The notes beneath the pieces were generated by a model. That model did no database searches, was not told where the DNA came from, and worked only from the letters and a program-made list of their open reading frames with translations. A DNA stretch of 64,000 nt from Auanema rhodensis. Lineage: Eukaryota > Nematoda > Chromadorea > Rhabditida > Rhabditidae. Positions 51,241 to 59,044 of this stretch are shown in pieces. Positions within the stretch are counted from its first letter, which is position 1. Every line of letters starts with the position of its first letter. The stretch is from the NCBI GenBank assembly GCA_964057225.1, contig OZ059895.1:10602001-10666000 (forward strand), given 5' to 3'. The translations under genes were made by a program, and so were the position numbers.

Positions 51241-52230
51241 GGTTGGAGGTTCCACCTCGAACGTTTCTTTTACTTTCTCTTATTTTCTTAAATTTTATTC
51301 ACTCTTGTAATAATCATTTTCTTTTTAACTTTCTCCTATTCATTGCCATCTTCTCCACGCTAAAACACAAAACGGAAGAGCCAACATCGTTATAGGGAAC
51401 AGATGCAAGGAACTCTCATAATAAGAGAGTAAAATTATACATTTTGGGAAGAATTTATTTTACTTGATCCCGTTGTTCACAATTTTGTCATGTCTGAAAA
51501 TAAGTCACATATCCTTGCTATTAACATCTGATTTATACTGTTACCCGACCTCGAAGCCACATGAGGACTTTAGGCTGAATTCGTGAACAGATTCACCTAA
51601 AGATTTTATATATTTTGACTATTACCCACACCATTCTCCTTTTTAGGATTAATTTCGGCTTTGATTAAAGAATAACTCCAGTTATTCCTTAAATTTTGTG
51701 GATGAAAAGCATGCCAATTTGAAATTTAAATAATTTTGCGATGAGGACTATTACATTTTGCGTTTAAAATCGTTCAGACAACCTTTAGCATTTACCATCC
51801 AAAAACATAACAAAACGCTTAAAAATTGTACGGGAAACCTCACAACAAGTGAGAGGATGTTTAATTTTAATAACTTATATTCGCTATAGTCCGAAAAATC
51901 CTGCGATATTCTTACAAACTGATCTCCCAATTTAAATTTATTCGTCAGGTCGAGTTGGCTTAAGCATATCAGTTTGGATTTTCTCCCTTTACTATATGTC
52001 ACCTTCCTCATACCGTTATTGTTGTTTTGAAGCATAAGACTCATTCCTAAACACCATAATTCTGTAAATATAGTTATTGTAATTTTTAGTCATCTATTTC
52101 TAGCCATAATTTTAAAACTAGATTTCTGATCATTATGGGACTACCGTACTCATTCGTTTTCTAAATTGCTTCCTCAAAGAGTAAGAGTGTCGCTATCATC
52201 AACGAAGAGACAGCAGAGGAGAAGCCGAAC

Positions 52231-52685
52231 GTGGAAAAATTTTACACACCCCGCGCAGGTACGTTTTCTCCTTCAGAACATTCTAGTGATCCGGACTACA
52301 TACCATCTGGAGACGACGAGCGACCCTTGATCATAGACGAACAGACACCTAACCAATATAATCAAACAGAGCACATTACTCCTCAGGAAGTTCAAAATCT
52401 GCACATACAGTAATAGCTGTTCCGAAAAAAATGACTGAGCCCGCAACCAATTTACCCGGAGCGGGGAAAACAACAATTGCCCAAGTTTTGACAGCACCCT
52501 ACTGCCCTGTTTATGACGGTAGCCTCAATTTCCGCGACTTTACCGCTAAATTTAATGTCTTCGCTAATGCACTTGGCCTAGTGATACCTGAAAGGTTGAC
52601 TCTTCTGCCGTTGCTTCTTAAAAATGATGCGGCAAAAGAACCATACAAACAAACTCCTGAACACCTTAAAACATCGAGTTCATGA
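52231..52685 (+). pseudogene. gag-like frames of the intronic element, truncated
   Basis: Two consecutive frames. The first (to 52,413) has no ATG and is acidic and Pro-rich (FYTPRAGTFSPSEHSSDPDY). The second starts at the ATG at 52,431 and reads SLNFRDFTAKFNVFANALGL, then LTLLPLLLKNDAAKEPY, in the style of the N-terminal part of a retrotransposon capsid (aromatic-rich, Leu-Leu-x-Leu-x-x-x-Ala). It ends at 52,685 where the LTR fragment cuts in. The family is not pinned down. Confidence 0.5.
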
Positions 52686-52786
52686 AACGATATATTGCAC
52701 ATCTTATAGACTACATTGGTCTATAGGATAGATGCGAGAGCACAACGGAATGGTCCCAACAATTTAAATAATTTTTACATTTACAG

Positions 52787-52957
52787 AAAGAAATCCAGTA
52801 TTGGAAAAGGGGAATCAGATGTAAATTGATAAAGGAACTCGCCTACTATCTACCCCAATCTGAGGTACATCCCATGTTAACGGCTTTCGAAAAAAACGAC
52901 GACGGCTTTCCCCTGAGCATGATGAAGAAAAAAAAGTACAAAGTTGAGGACAGTAGA
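52787..52957 (+). CDS. Exon of RING gene
   Basis: Acceptor tttacag, donor gtatgt, phase 0 at both ends (57 codons). Reads KEIQYWKRGIRCKLIKELAY and ends MMKKKKYKVEDSR. Basic and helical, with no known domain. Two CGGCT copies (T-A and G-F frames). The following intron is 43 nt. Confidence 0.65.
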
Positions 52958-53000
52958 GTATGTTATTATTAATTTACTATTTAAATTTGTTTTTTTACAG

Positions 53001-53160
53001 AGGCAAAAGGCTAACAAGGTTGAAACGGCTACTTTTAAAACTTAGTCCAGCTTTATATATTTCACTATGCGGCTGAAAAAATCCAGGAATGTTGATATTT
53101 TAGATATGTGAGGTTAAAAAAGTGTTCAGTATTTTTCTTTTTCTTTCAAATGTTTTTTTA
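53001..53160 (+). CDS. Exon region with in-frame stop
   Basis: After tttttacag the expected frame reads RQKANKVETATFKT and stops at 53,043-53,045. Another frame, SSFIYFTMRLKKSRNVDILD, is open beyond it with a further CGGCT. A one-base slip or an unrecognised tiny intron is needed to reach the next phase-0 exon, so this is a candidate disabling site. Confidence 0.4.
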
Positions 53161-53162
53161 AG

Positions 53163-53345
53163 GCTTCCAAAAAATTGATCGAAATTGTTCAACATCAAAT
53201 AACGGCTGTCAACAATAAATACTCTTTGTTGACATTTACGAACGATTTAGGTCGGGCTTTCAACACCTTGTCCAGGTTTGAATCAGAAGACGGCTTTCCT
53301 CAATTGGTGGCATCCATACGACGGCTGAAAAAAATAGTGGAACCT
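53163..53345 (+). CDS. Exon of RING gene
   Basis: 61 codons in phase 0 between ttttttaag and gtgagt. Reads ASKKLIEIVQHQITAVNNKY and ends LVASIRRLKKIVEP. Alternating charged and hydrophobic residues suggest helices. Three CGGCT copies, each in a different codon setting (T-A, G-F, R-L). Confidence 0.7.
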
Positions 53346-53413
53346 GTGAGTTAGGCTTTCATTTTCTCTCGGACGTAATTTTAGATTATAAAATTTAATG
53401 AAACTAACGAAAG

Positions 53414-53518
53414 CTCAAATGGAATTTACCGACGTTCTTCACCAGCTACAAAAAATTCCATAGCTTCGCTAGACCACGGCTGCAAAAACTGGTAGCGGAA
53501 TATAAAGATATTGATAAA
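53414..53518 (+). CDS. 35-codon micro-exon of RING gene
   Basis: Phase 0 on both sides, from acgaaag to a gtaaga donor; the introns are 68 and 33 nt. Reads NLPTFFTSYKKFHSFARPRL and ends LVAEYKDIDK. An alternative acceptor at 53,384 opens another frame that hits a stop. Confidence 0.6.
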
Positions 53519-53551
53519 GTAAGAAAATAAAAAATAATTTTTTTCTTTCAG

Positions 53552-53799
53552 ATCGCGGAAAAAATAAAATTAATGAGGAAATGTTCGGTTTACCTATGCT
53601 TTCACTTACTATATAATCTCGGTGTCCAAAGTGAAATTTTTTACAAGATTAAAACTAACGATATGATGGCGGCTTTGGAGAGAAGATCTGATCAATATGA
53701 AACGGCTTTGGTACCTTTTTTTTCAAAGAACGGACAAACATTATACGTGGTGGTTAATCTGGAATTGATGGCTCTCTATGAATTTTACATGAAAGAGAG
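53552..53799 (+). CDS. Exon of RING gene
   Basis: Starts after tttctttcag and ends at a gtagca donor. Reads KLMRKCSVYLCFHLLYNLGV, then TNDMMAALERRSDQYETAL, and closes LMALYEFYMKER. The codon split AG|A rejoins across the 39-nt intron. Mostly helical, with no domain recognised. Two CGGCT copies. Confidence 0.7.
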
Positions 53800-53838
53800 G
53801 TAGCAAATACTATTATATCTTTTATTCATTACTTCCAG

Positions 53839-55495
53839 AATTAAATTATTTCCGAATAAATTATATTTATTCGCTAACTCGGAGAGCGATAATCTGAACG
53901 CGGCTTGCAATAATATGGTAGAATCAGCTTCTGTATTTCCGGAATTCTTGCATACAATAGCTTATGAGTTGATATTATTTAGACGTACCTACAGTCCTGT
54001 GCGAAATAGTTGGGACACCCTCAACTAAAAGACCCCAGAAACCCACTTCAAACTACAAAAAAAAATTTCAAAAAATTAATTTAGGTTTCAGGATCAAGTA
54101 TCAAGAGATATTGATTGAAAATAGACTTTAAAATGATGAAAACTGAATTTTTAAAAAATAATTTAAGTTTAAAATTGAATTTTATGCTGATTTCATTGTT
54201 TTGCATAATTAAAAATGAAAATTCATAATTTAAGATGGTTAGAGGCAAGAAAACTACCCCTGAAGTACAAAACATTGTTCTAAGCATGAAGAATAGAGGG
54301 TTCAGCGTACGGAAGATAAGTCAGCTACTGACTTTGCCGAAGAGTACGATTCAAAATATTTGGAAAGCTTCACAAGAACCATACCAAATGGAGACAAGAA
54401 GAAGAGGAAGAAAAACAACAGTAGGACAAGATAATGTATTAATTAAACTCGTAGAGCGGCATCCGGATATCACGTCATCCGAGTTAAGCCAACATCTTCT
54501 AAGAATGTTCAGGATTAGGCTTGATCCTTCGAATATTCGACGAAGATTGTTGGCGAGAAATCTAAGAGCTCGAGTTCCTGCACGAAAGCCTCTAATATCG
54601 GTTGGTAACAGGCAGAAGAGAATAGATTTTGCCCGAGAGCATTTAAACTGGACGTTCGAAGATTGGTCATCTGTAATATTCACAGATGAGAGCAAGTTCT
54701 GCCTGTTTGGAAACGATAGACCAGGATTTGTAAGAAGACCTCGAAATCAACGCTTCAACCCTAAATACATGCTACCCACGGTGAAGCATGGTGGCGGCAA
54801 CGTCATGGTTTGGGGCTGCTTTTGTGCTTCCGAAGTTGGCCCTCTTTTTCGTATAGAAGGCAGGATGTGTGCCGAAGATTACCAAAATATATTAGAAGAA
54901 TGTTTCCTGCCGTATGCTGTATCAAAATTTGGAACAAGAAATCGGTTCATTCTTCAACAAGATAATGATCCGAAGCACACTGCTCGTTCGACTACAAGGT
55001 TTCTGGAGGACAATCGCCTGAACGTGCTGAAATGGCCTAGCCAATCTCCAGATCTCAACCCTATTGAGCATCTTTGGAGGGACTTGGCCGACGTTCATCG
55101 CAATTCCCATGTTCGAACAAAGATGAGAAATTCAGAGTCCTACGAACACTCTGAAGAGAAATAACACCGACTCTTCTGAAGAAACTCGTCGAATCGATGC
55201 CCAGAAGACTTCAGGCAGTAATTGATAATTTTGGCTATCCTACTAAATATTAATAAACGTGTTAATTTCAATTTTTAATTTTAGATTTTTTTTTTAGAGT
55301 TTTTGAATACTCATCATATTTTTTTTCGATTTTTTTGTAGTTTGTTTCGAAAGATATGAGGGATTCTAGTAAGTGTCCCAACTATTTCGCACAGGACTGT
55401 ATATAGGTGCGATAGATTCTTTTAATCCGGAATCAGAGGAAGCAAAACGGCTAATGAGGGAGACCCATGCTCAGGCTCAAGGACATTCATTGGCT
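53839..55495 (+). CDS. Exon of RING gene split by a Tc1 element
   Basis: The left half (53,839-53,991) reads IKLFPNKLYLFANSESDNLN and ends ELILFRR. The right half (55,402-55,495) reads AIDSFNPESEEAKRLMRE and ends at a gtaagt donor. Leaving out the transposon and one copy of the TA target makes the two halves continuous in a single frame. This shows that the insertion hit a coding exon and that the exon was intact when it happened. Two CGGCT copies flank the insertion. Confidence 0.75.
53992..55399 (+). mobile_element. Tc1-type DNA transposon
   Basis: 1,408 bp with 27-bp perfect terminal inverted repeats (53,992-54,018 and 55,373-55,399, outer sequence cagtcctgtgcgaaat) and a TA duplication on each side (53,990-53,991 and 55,400-55,401). 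It carries one transposase frame in the same orientation as the host gene. The non-coding flanks, 54,019-54,234 and 55,165-55,372, hold no other feature. Perfect repeats and a nearly complete transposase suggest a fairly recent insertion. Confidence 0.95.
54235..55164 (+). CDS. Tc1-family transposase, C terminus frame-shifted
   Basis: 309 codons from an ATG at 54,235. The N-terminal helix-turn-helix reads RGFSVRKISQLLTLPKSTIQ, followed by a GRK-type linker and a second helical DNA-binding segment with HPDITSSELSQHL. The catalytic region has the first Asp in SSVIFTDESKF, the second in ILQQDNDPKH and the Glu in DLNPIEHLW. Exactly 34 residues lie between the second Asp and the Glu, the DD34E signature of Tc1. 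The family's usual C-terminal tail is not in this frame. It appears downstream in another frame (LLKKLVESMPRRLQ to YPTKY, ending about 55,250), so a frameshift lies between about 55,085 and 55,150. The enzyme cuts and pastes its own element; this copy may be inactive. Confidence 0.92.
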   Translation: MVRGKKTTPEVQNIVLSMKNRGFSVRKISQLLTLPKSTIQNIWKASQEPYQMETRRRGRKTTVGQDNVLIKLVERHPDITSSELSQHLLRMFRIRLDPSNIRRRLLARNLRARVPARKPLISVGNRQKRIDFAREHLNWTFEDWSSVIFTDESKFCLFGNDRPGFVRRPRNQRFNPKYMLPTVKHGGGNVMVWGCFCASEVGPLFRIEGRMCAEDYQNILEECFLPYAVSKFGTRNRFILQQDNDPKHTARSTTRFLEDNRLNVLKWPSQSPDLNPIEHLWRDLADVHRNSHVRTKMRNSESYEHSEEK

Positions 55496-55538
55496 GTAAG
55501 TTTTCATTCAATTTTAAATCACTAGTACTTACCTTCAG

Positions 55539-55915
55539 ATACGGGCAAAAGAGTACAGCTATTTAACGGAAGAGAGTGCATTACTCTCTTTCTCACATTC
55601 CCTTGAATTAATGAACAAAGATTACCAGGCTGACCGAAGAAAATCAATTATCAACGAGATAAATAAGAATAGAGTACTGATTATACGGGAAAGGAGCACT
55701 CACAACGGCTGATTAAAATCGAAAAGGATATAGTGAAGATCACAGCTAAAAACAAGGAAATGGCTGAGAATTGTTTCCAATGCTGCATATGCTGCATCAT
55801 ATGGAAAGATATGATCACCATAATTCCGTGCGGTCACCAAATTTGTATTGATTGCGGCTTCAAAATCATGGAAACATCAAATAAACGGAACCCTGGTAAA
55901 TATTTGTGCCCAGTG
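55539..55915 (+). CDS. RING exon of micro-exon gene, with one-base frameshift
   Basis: Acceptor accttcag, donor gtaggt. The upstream part reads IRAKEYSYLTEESALLSFSH and runs to a stop at 55,710. The downstream part, one frame over, reads DIVKITAKNKEMAENCFQCC and holds most of a RING: C-C-I-C (C-x2-C), then PCGHQICIDC (C-x-H-x2-C-x2-C), and 17 residues later LCPV. The shift sits at a short A run (gggaaagg, about 55,690). A missing base there, in the genome or in the assembly, would explain it. Two CGGCT copies. Confidence 0.8.
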
Positions 55916-55957
55916 GTAGGTAATCATTTTTAAACTTCTCTGATATAAGTATTGCAG

Positions 55958-56152
55958 TGTCGGCTACCTTTTAAGGACATCGTAAAGGATTTTTCAAAGG
56001 AAGAACGGACCCAATTGAAAAAAGAAATGTTTACGGCTGTGGAGATCCACAAAAGTGAGCATTCCTTTGCGGAATTGAAACAGTACATGAAAGGATGCGG
56101 AAGAAATGAGGAAAGGCTAGCACCCATATTTAGGGTTATTACAATCGATTAG
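55958..56152 (+). CDS. Last exon, RING completion and C-terminal tail
   Basis: A 42-nt intron (gtaggt to attgcag) joins LCPV to CRLPFKDIV. This restores the final C-x2-C of a canonical C3HC4 RING followed by Arg-Leu-Pro, the usual ending. That exact fit is strong evidence for the splice. The tail reads SKEERTQLKKEMFTAVEIHK and stops at 56,150-56,152. RING domains of this type recruit ubiquitin-conjugating enzymes, so the product would be a candidate E3 ligase. CGGCT at 55,960 and 56,034. Confidence 0.85.
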   Translation, partial: CRLPFKDIVKDFSKEERTQLKKEMFTAVEIHKSEHSFAELKQYMKGCGRNEERLAPIFRVITID

Positions 56153-56300
56153 AAATTTGTTTTATGGAAATATAAATGTTTTATTCTATTCTTGTTCTTG
56201 TGCACTACTTTTTTTGTTCAATCAATATATCAACCTATCTATTTATCTATAAAATAATCATTTAATTATGCACAAGCCCAATGGGAAGTAATCATTTAAT
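56153..56300 (+). other. 3' flank of RING gene with shared motif
   Basis: AT-rich 3' sequence with atataaatg at about 56,170 as a weak polyadenylation signal. At 56,253-56,300 stands ataatcatttaattatgcac, then aagcccaatgggaagtaatc. The same motif lies beyond the minus-strand gene in the same orientation to transcription (47,169-47,231). Confidence 0.5.
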
Positions 56301-57206
56301 CCAGTCCCGTGGAGTACGAGTGATAGTACGTACGGACCACCAACCGTTACTGACTCTTTTCAAAAGCGTAGCATCTTCTAATAATTTAACACGCTAGGCA
56401 CTTCAACTTTGTAGATATGAAATAGAAATTGAATATGTTAAAGGAGAGATAAACATTGTGGCTGATGCCCTCAGCCGAGGTCCTACACCAGACCCTGAAC
56501 ATACTCAGGAAGAGTCGCTTAGAGTAGCAGATGAGGAAATCATTGCAACAATACAAGCAGAAGATCATCCGGATAATTGGTTGGATTTACTAAGAAATGA
56601 ACAGCCATGGGATCAGGTGATACAAACAGTAGAGAGCAGAATTTTTAAAGAATGGAAACTAGGGAAGCTCAAAATCAAAAGTGAAATGTTCTTCATAAAC
56701 AGTGATAATTTAATTCTCACAGAAGAATCAGGGCGGACAAGAATGGTAGTTCCAGAAAAAAGCGTTTCGAATTAATCGAACTACTACACGCAGGTTATTG
56801 GTCAGGTCACTTTGGACCTAAAAAGCTGATCCAACAGCTTACAGAGAAGTATTTATGGACATCAATAACAAAACATCTATATTCATGGTATATACGATGC
56901 ATGCGTTGCTATCTAGACAAATATCAGAATACAAACAAACCACCGTTGAAACCAATACTCACGTCAAAACCGTACGAGATTATAGGTATGGATGTCGTTG
57001 AGTTGGGTAAGACAACAAGAAGGGCTCGATACGCATTCACAGTGGTAGAAAACTTTTCGAAATGGGCAGCTTTTTACCCCATACCAGATAAATCGTCTAA
57101 TACAATTCTTCAAACGTTTATGGAACGATGGGTAGGATATGGAGGTAGATTGCCTAAAAAGATTATTAGCCATAATGGGCTGGAATTCGACAATAAGGAA
57201 TTGAGA
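56301..57206 (+). mobile_element. Second gypsy-type RNase H/integrase fragment
   Basis: Starts in RNase H (TDHQPLLTLF at about 56,333) and is interrupted by a stop near 56,394. It continues RYEIEIEYV and VADALSRGP, a linker, then a frame break at 56,770. The integrase part follows: HAGYWSGHFGPKKLIQQL (His-His), WYIRCMRCYLDKY (Cys-Cys), PPLKPILTSKPYEIIGMDVV (first Asp) and KKIISHNGLEFDN. In the last string the second catalytic Asp has become His. The element is cut at about 57,206 by satellite sequence, again just after GLEFDN, as at 43,100. Related to, but well diverged from, the minus-strand copy. Confidence 0.9.
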
Positions 57207-57412
57207 TATAGCACGTGCCCGCCGCAAAACATGATTATTGTGCTTCTGTGCTTACAAATTTTGTTTTAGCTTCTCAATTGACCAATTTTGAGTCCAATGA
57301 GATGTTGCACGTATTTCTAGGACGAATAATAAAATTTTTAGAATGTTTTATTTTTCATAAAAATCAAACGAAATAGCAAGTTGAGCCCGCCGCAAAACAT
57401 GATTATTGTGAG
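57207..57412 (-). repeat. Satellite scrap in reverse orientation
   Basis: Slightly more than one monomer of the 168-bp satellite (tatagcacgtg, gcccgccgcaaaacatgatt, gtgcttacaaattttg, agttgagcccgccgc), fused directly to the truncated integrase on one side and to the 1,060-bp array on the other. It lies 18 kb from the main array. Confidence 0.9.
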
Positions 57413-57502
57413 TTTTACTTAGATAGCTCAACCCACGGCAGCAAATTATCTTCAATCTTATTTCTATATTACAGTTATGAACCAGTAGTTAATGAACCTT
57501 CA

Positions 57503-57561
57503 TGGCCCGGTTAGTAGTTGGATCGGAGACGGCTTGAAAATCCCGTGTGCCGTAAGCTTTT
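57503..57561 (+). pseudogene. 5S-like 3' half
   Basis: Starts at GGCCCGGTTAGTAGTTGG and runs through GGATCGGAGACGGCTTG to TTTT; the 5' half of the 5S sequence is missing. Confidence 0.6.
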
Positions 57562-57985
57562 CAAATTTTTTTAACGATCATAACACGTTGAAAGTACGCC
57601 ATGCAGCTGATTTTTAATTTTATCTCTTCCGCAACAAATGTTTCCAATTTTCAAGCAATTTTACTTAGATAGCTCAACCCAAGGCAGCAAATTATCTTCA
57701 ATTTTATTTCTATATTACAGTTATAAACCAGAAGTTAATGAACCTTCATCTTAGCTTTACTGTTTCTCTCTATTTCCTATTGTAACAAACATTGTTTAAA
57801 CACTATACCACTGTGAAACCTTTTTTAATTTATTGTAGTTTGAGCTCATAAGATTTGATATCATCTAGGGATTCAGATAAAACGTGGAAAATTACATAAC
57901 TAGCACAGAAGCTCAAACAGTGGAAGACGAAAGAAAAAATGGAATCGCACTTTAACTACCTCATATAGGACCAATATGGGATATA

Positions 57986-58159
57986 ATGATGACGAACTGG
58001 AAATGGATCATGCCGCTTGTAGCCGTGATTGCCGCTGTTATATACTTCCTCTCTACTTCTGCTTCATTCTTCATGCCAGCTCTTATATCGGTCATACTTT
58101 CCTACTACTGTTTGGAAAAAACCAGCAATCCCCCTGTTGCAATATCAGGAAATGCCTGA
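57986..58159 (+). CDS. 57-residue two-helix membrane protein frame, array unit 1
   Basis: Starts ATGATGACG at 57,986 and ends TGA: MMTNWKWIMPLVAVIAAV, a Ser/Thr turn (STSASFF), then MPALISVILSYYCLEKTSNP and a short polar tail. The two hydrophobic stretches (about residues 8-22 and 30-44) look like a membrane hairpin. The upstream extension seen in some other units is blocked here by a stop. Function unknown; it could be a small membrane protein or the end of a longer envelope-like protein of a retroelement. Present in every full unit with the same length. Confidence 0.5.
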   Translation: MMTNWKWIMPLVAVIAAVIYFLSTSASFFMPALISVILSYYCLEKTSNPPVAISGNA

Positions 58160-58316
58160 TTAAATTACATTTCACCCATTGACCTAGTACATATATTAAG
58201 ATATCTGATTACAATATTAAGATATCTGAATACAATTTCAAGAAAATACCGATCATTATTTTATTATTGCGCAACACTAACCCTCCCATTGTATCAATTT
58301 TCTACACAACCTCAAA

Positions 58317-58440
58317 CCATATATAAGCTCGAAGATACGAGCCATTTTTCACTCTTAATTTATTTTTACCACTGAACCTATAACGATCTTATAATAAACT
58401 CTTCTCATTTAACTAACTGTTTGGATTTGCCACTAACTCA
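58317..58440 (+). promoter_or_regulatory. TATA, hairpin and AATAAA block of the array unit
   Basis: ccatatataagctcgaag followed by atacgagcc gives a TATATAA box and a perfect 5-bp stem (gctcg / cgagc) around a 6-base loop. Then come a T-rich start-like segment (tttttcactc) and an AATAAA about 70 bp later (taataaactcttctc). The order TATA, short transcribed segment, AATAAA is that of an LTR (U3-R-U5). Copies lie at about 59,375, 60,435, 61,425, 62,558 and 63,617, some with stem changes. Confidence 0.45.
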
Positions 58441-58507
58441 TATTATCCCCATTAACCGGGGAACAACCGAGTATAGACGCTTGTCATTGGGAACATTAAA
58501 ACACAAA

Positions 58508-58620
58508 CATACCACGTTGAAAGTACGCCATCCCGTCCAATCTGGCACGTCAAGCAAAGTTGGGCCTGGTTAGTAGTTGAATCGGAGACGGCTTCGGAAT
58601 CCCGGGTGGCGTAAGCTTTT
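58508..58620 (+). rRNA. 5S-rRNA-like sequence, full-length copy 1
   Basis: Matches animal 5S rRNA along nearly its whole length: CATACCACGTTGAAAGTAC at the start, GTCAAGCAAAGTTGGGCCTG at the A-box position, GGTTAGTAGTTGAATCGGAG and CTTCGGAATCCCGGGTG over the C-box and 3' part, then a TTTT pol III terminator. The first seven bases of a normal 5S gene (helix I strand) are replaced by unrelated sequence, so the end helix cannot form properly. It is probably a 5S-derived or pseudogene copy. Confidence 0.65.
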
Positions 58621-59044
58621 CAAATTTTTTTAACAATCTTAACACGTTGAAAGTACGCCATGCAGGTGATTTTCAATTTTATCTCTTCCGTAATAAATGT
58701 TTTCAATTTTCAAGCAGTCTTACTTAGATAGCTAAACCCAAGGCAGCAAATTATTTTAAATCTTATTTCTATATTACAGTTATAAACCGGTAGTTAATGA
58801 ACCTTCATCTTAGCTTTACTGTTTCTATCTATTTCCTATTGTAACAAACATTGTGTAAACACTATATAACTGTAAAACCTTTTTTAATTTATTGTATTTG
58901 GAGCTCATAAGATTTGATAACATCGAGGGATTCAGATGAAACGTGGAAAATTACATAACTAACACAGAAGCTCAAACAGTGGAAGACAAAAGAAAAAATG
59001 GAATCGCACTGGAACTACCTCATATAGGACCAATATGGGATATA

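Larger units (their letters stand above)
50906..52750 (+). mobile_element. Internally deleted LTR retrotransposon in an intron
   Basis: A 5' LTR-like region (about 50,906-51,240) ends with the segment tgaaac..gatgcgagagca..acggaa (51,173-51,240). A 68-bp copy of that end recurs at 52,683-52,750. Directly after the first copy stands TGGAGGTTCCACC, a plausible tRNA primer-binding site. A gag-like frame follows at 52,431 and is cut off where the 3' LTR fragment begins. Everything between gag and the LTR end (pol) is lost. The host gene's intron donor (50,839) and acceptor (52,786) flank it, so splicing could in principle remove it. It is unrelated in sequence to the gypsy copies at 43-46 kb as far as can be seen. 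Confidence 0.75.
49839..56152 (+). pseudogene. Micro-exon gene with SET-like region and C-terminal RING, interrupted
   Basis: A chain of short exons on the plus strand joined by GT/AG introns of 33-68 nt. The chain runs 49,839-49,908, 49,947-50,179, 50,299-50,426, 50,484-50,838, 52,787-52,957, 53,001-53,045 or beyond, 53,163-53,345, 53,414-53,518, 53,552-53,799, 53,839-55,495 (split by Tc1), 55,539-55,915 and 55,958-56,152. Most junctions agree in phase, many in phase 0. The N-terminal part resembles a SET domain, the middle is charged and helical with two Cys-rich exons, and the end is a C3HC4 RING, so a ubiquitin-ligase-type role is plausible. Disruptions: a stop at 50,177 and another at 53,043, a one-base shift near 55,692, an LTR element in an intron and a Tc1 element in an exon. 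CGGCT occurs about 25 times on the sense strand. The first exon and start codon are not identified. Confidence 0.65.

Noticed and set aside
51751-52044. Minus-strand 97-codon frame with one hydrophobic stretch
   Set aside because: It starts at an ATG but lies antisense in the leader of the LTR element, matches nothing recognised and lacks the CGGCT signature. Probably chance.
52431-52480. P-loop-like string GAGKTT in the gag-like frame
   Set aside because: The upstream Gly/Ala of a true Walker A motif is not at the required distance, and the context is a Gag N terminus.
54351-55110. Minus-strand frames of 114 and 62 codons within the Tc1 element
   Set aside because: Antisense to the transposase, which explains the sequence fully.
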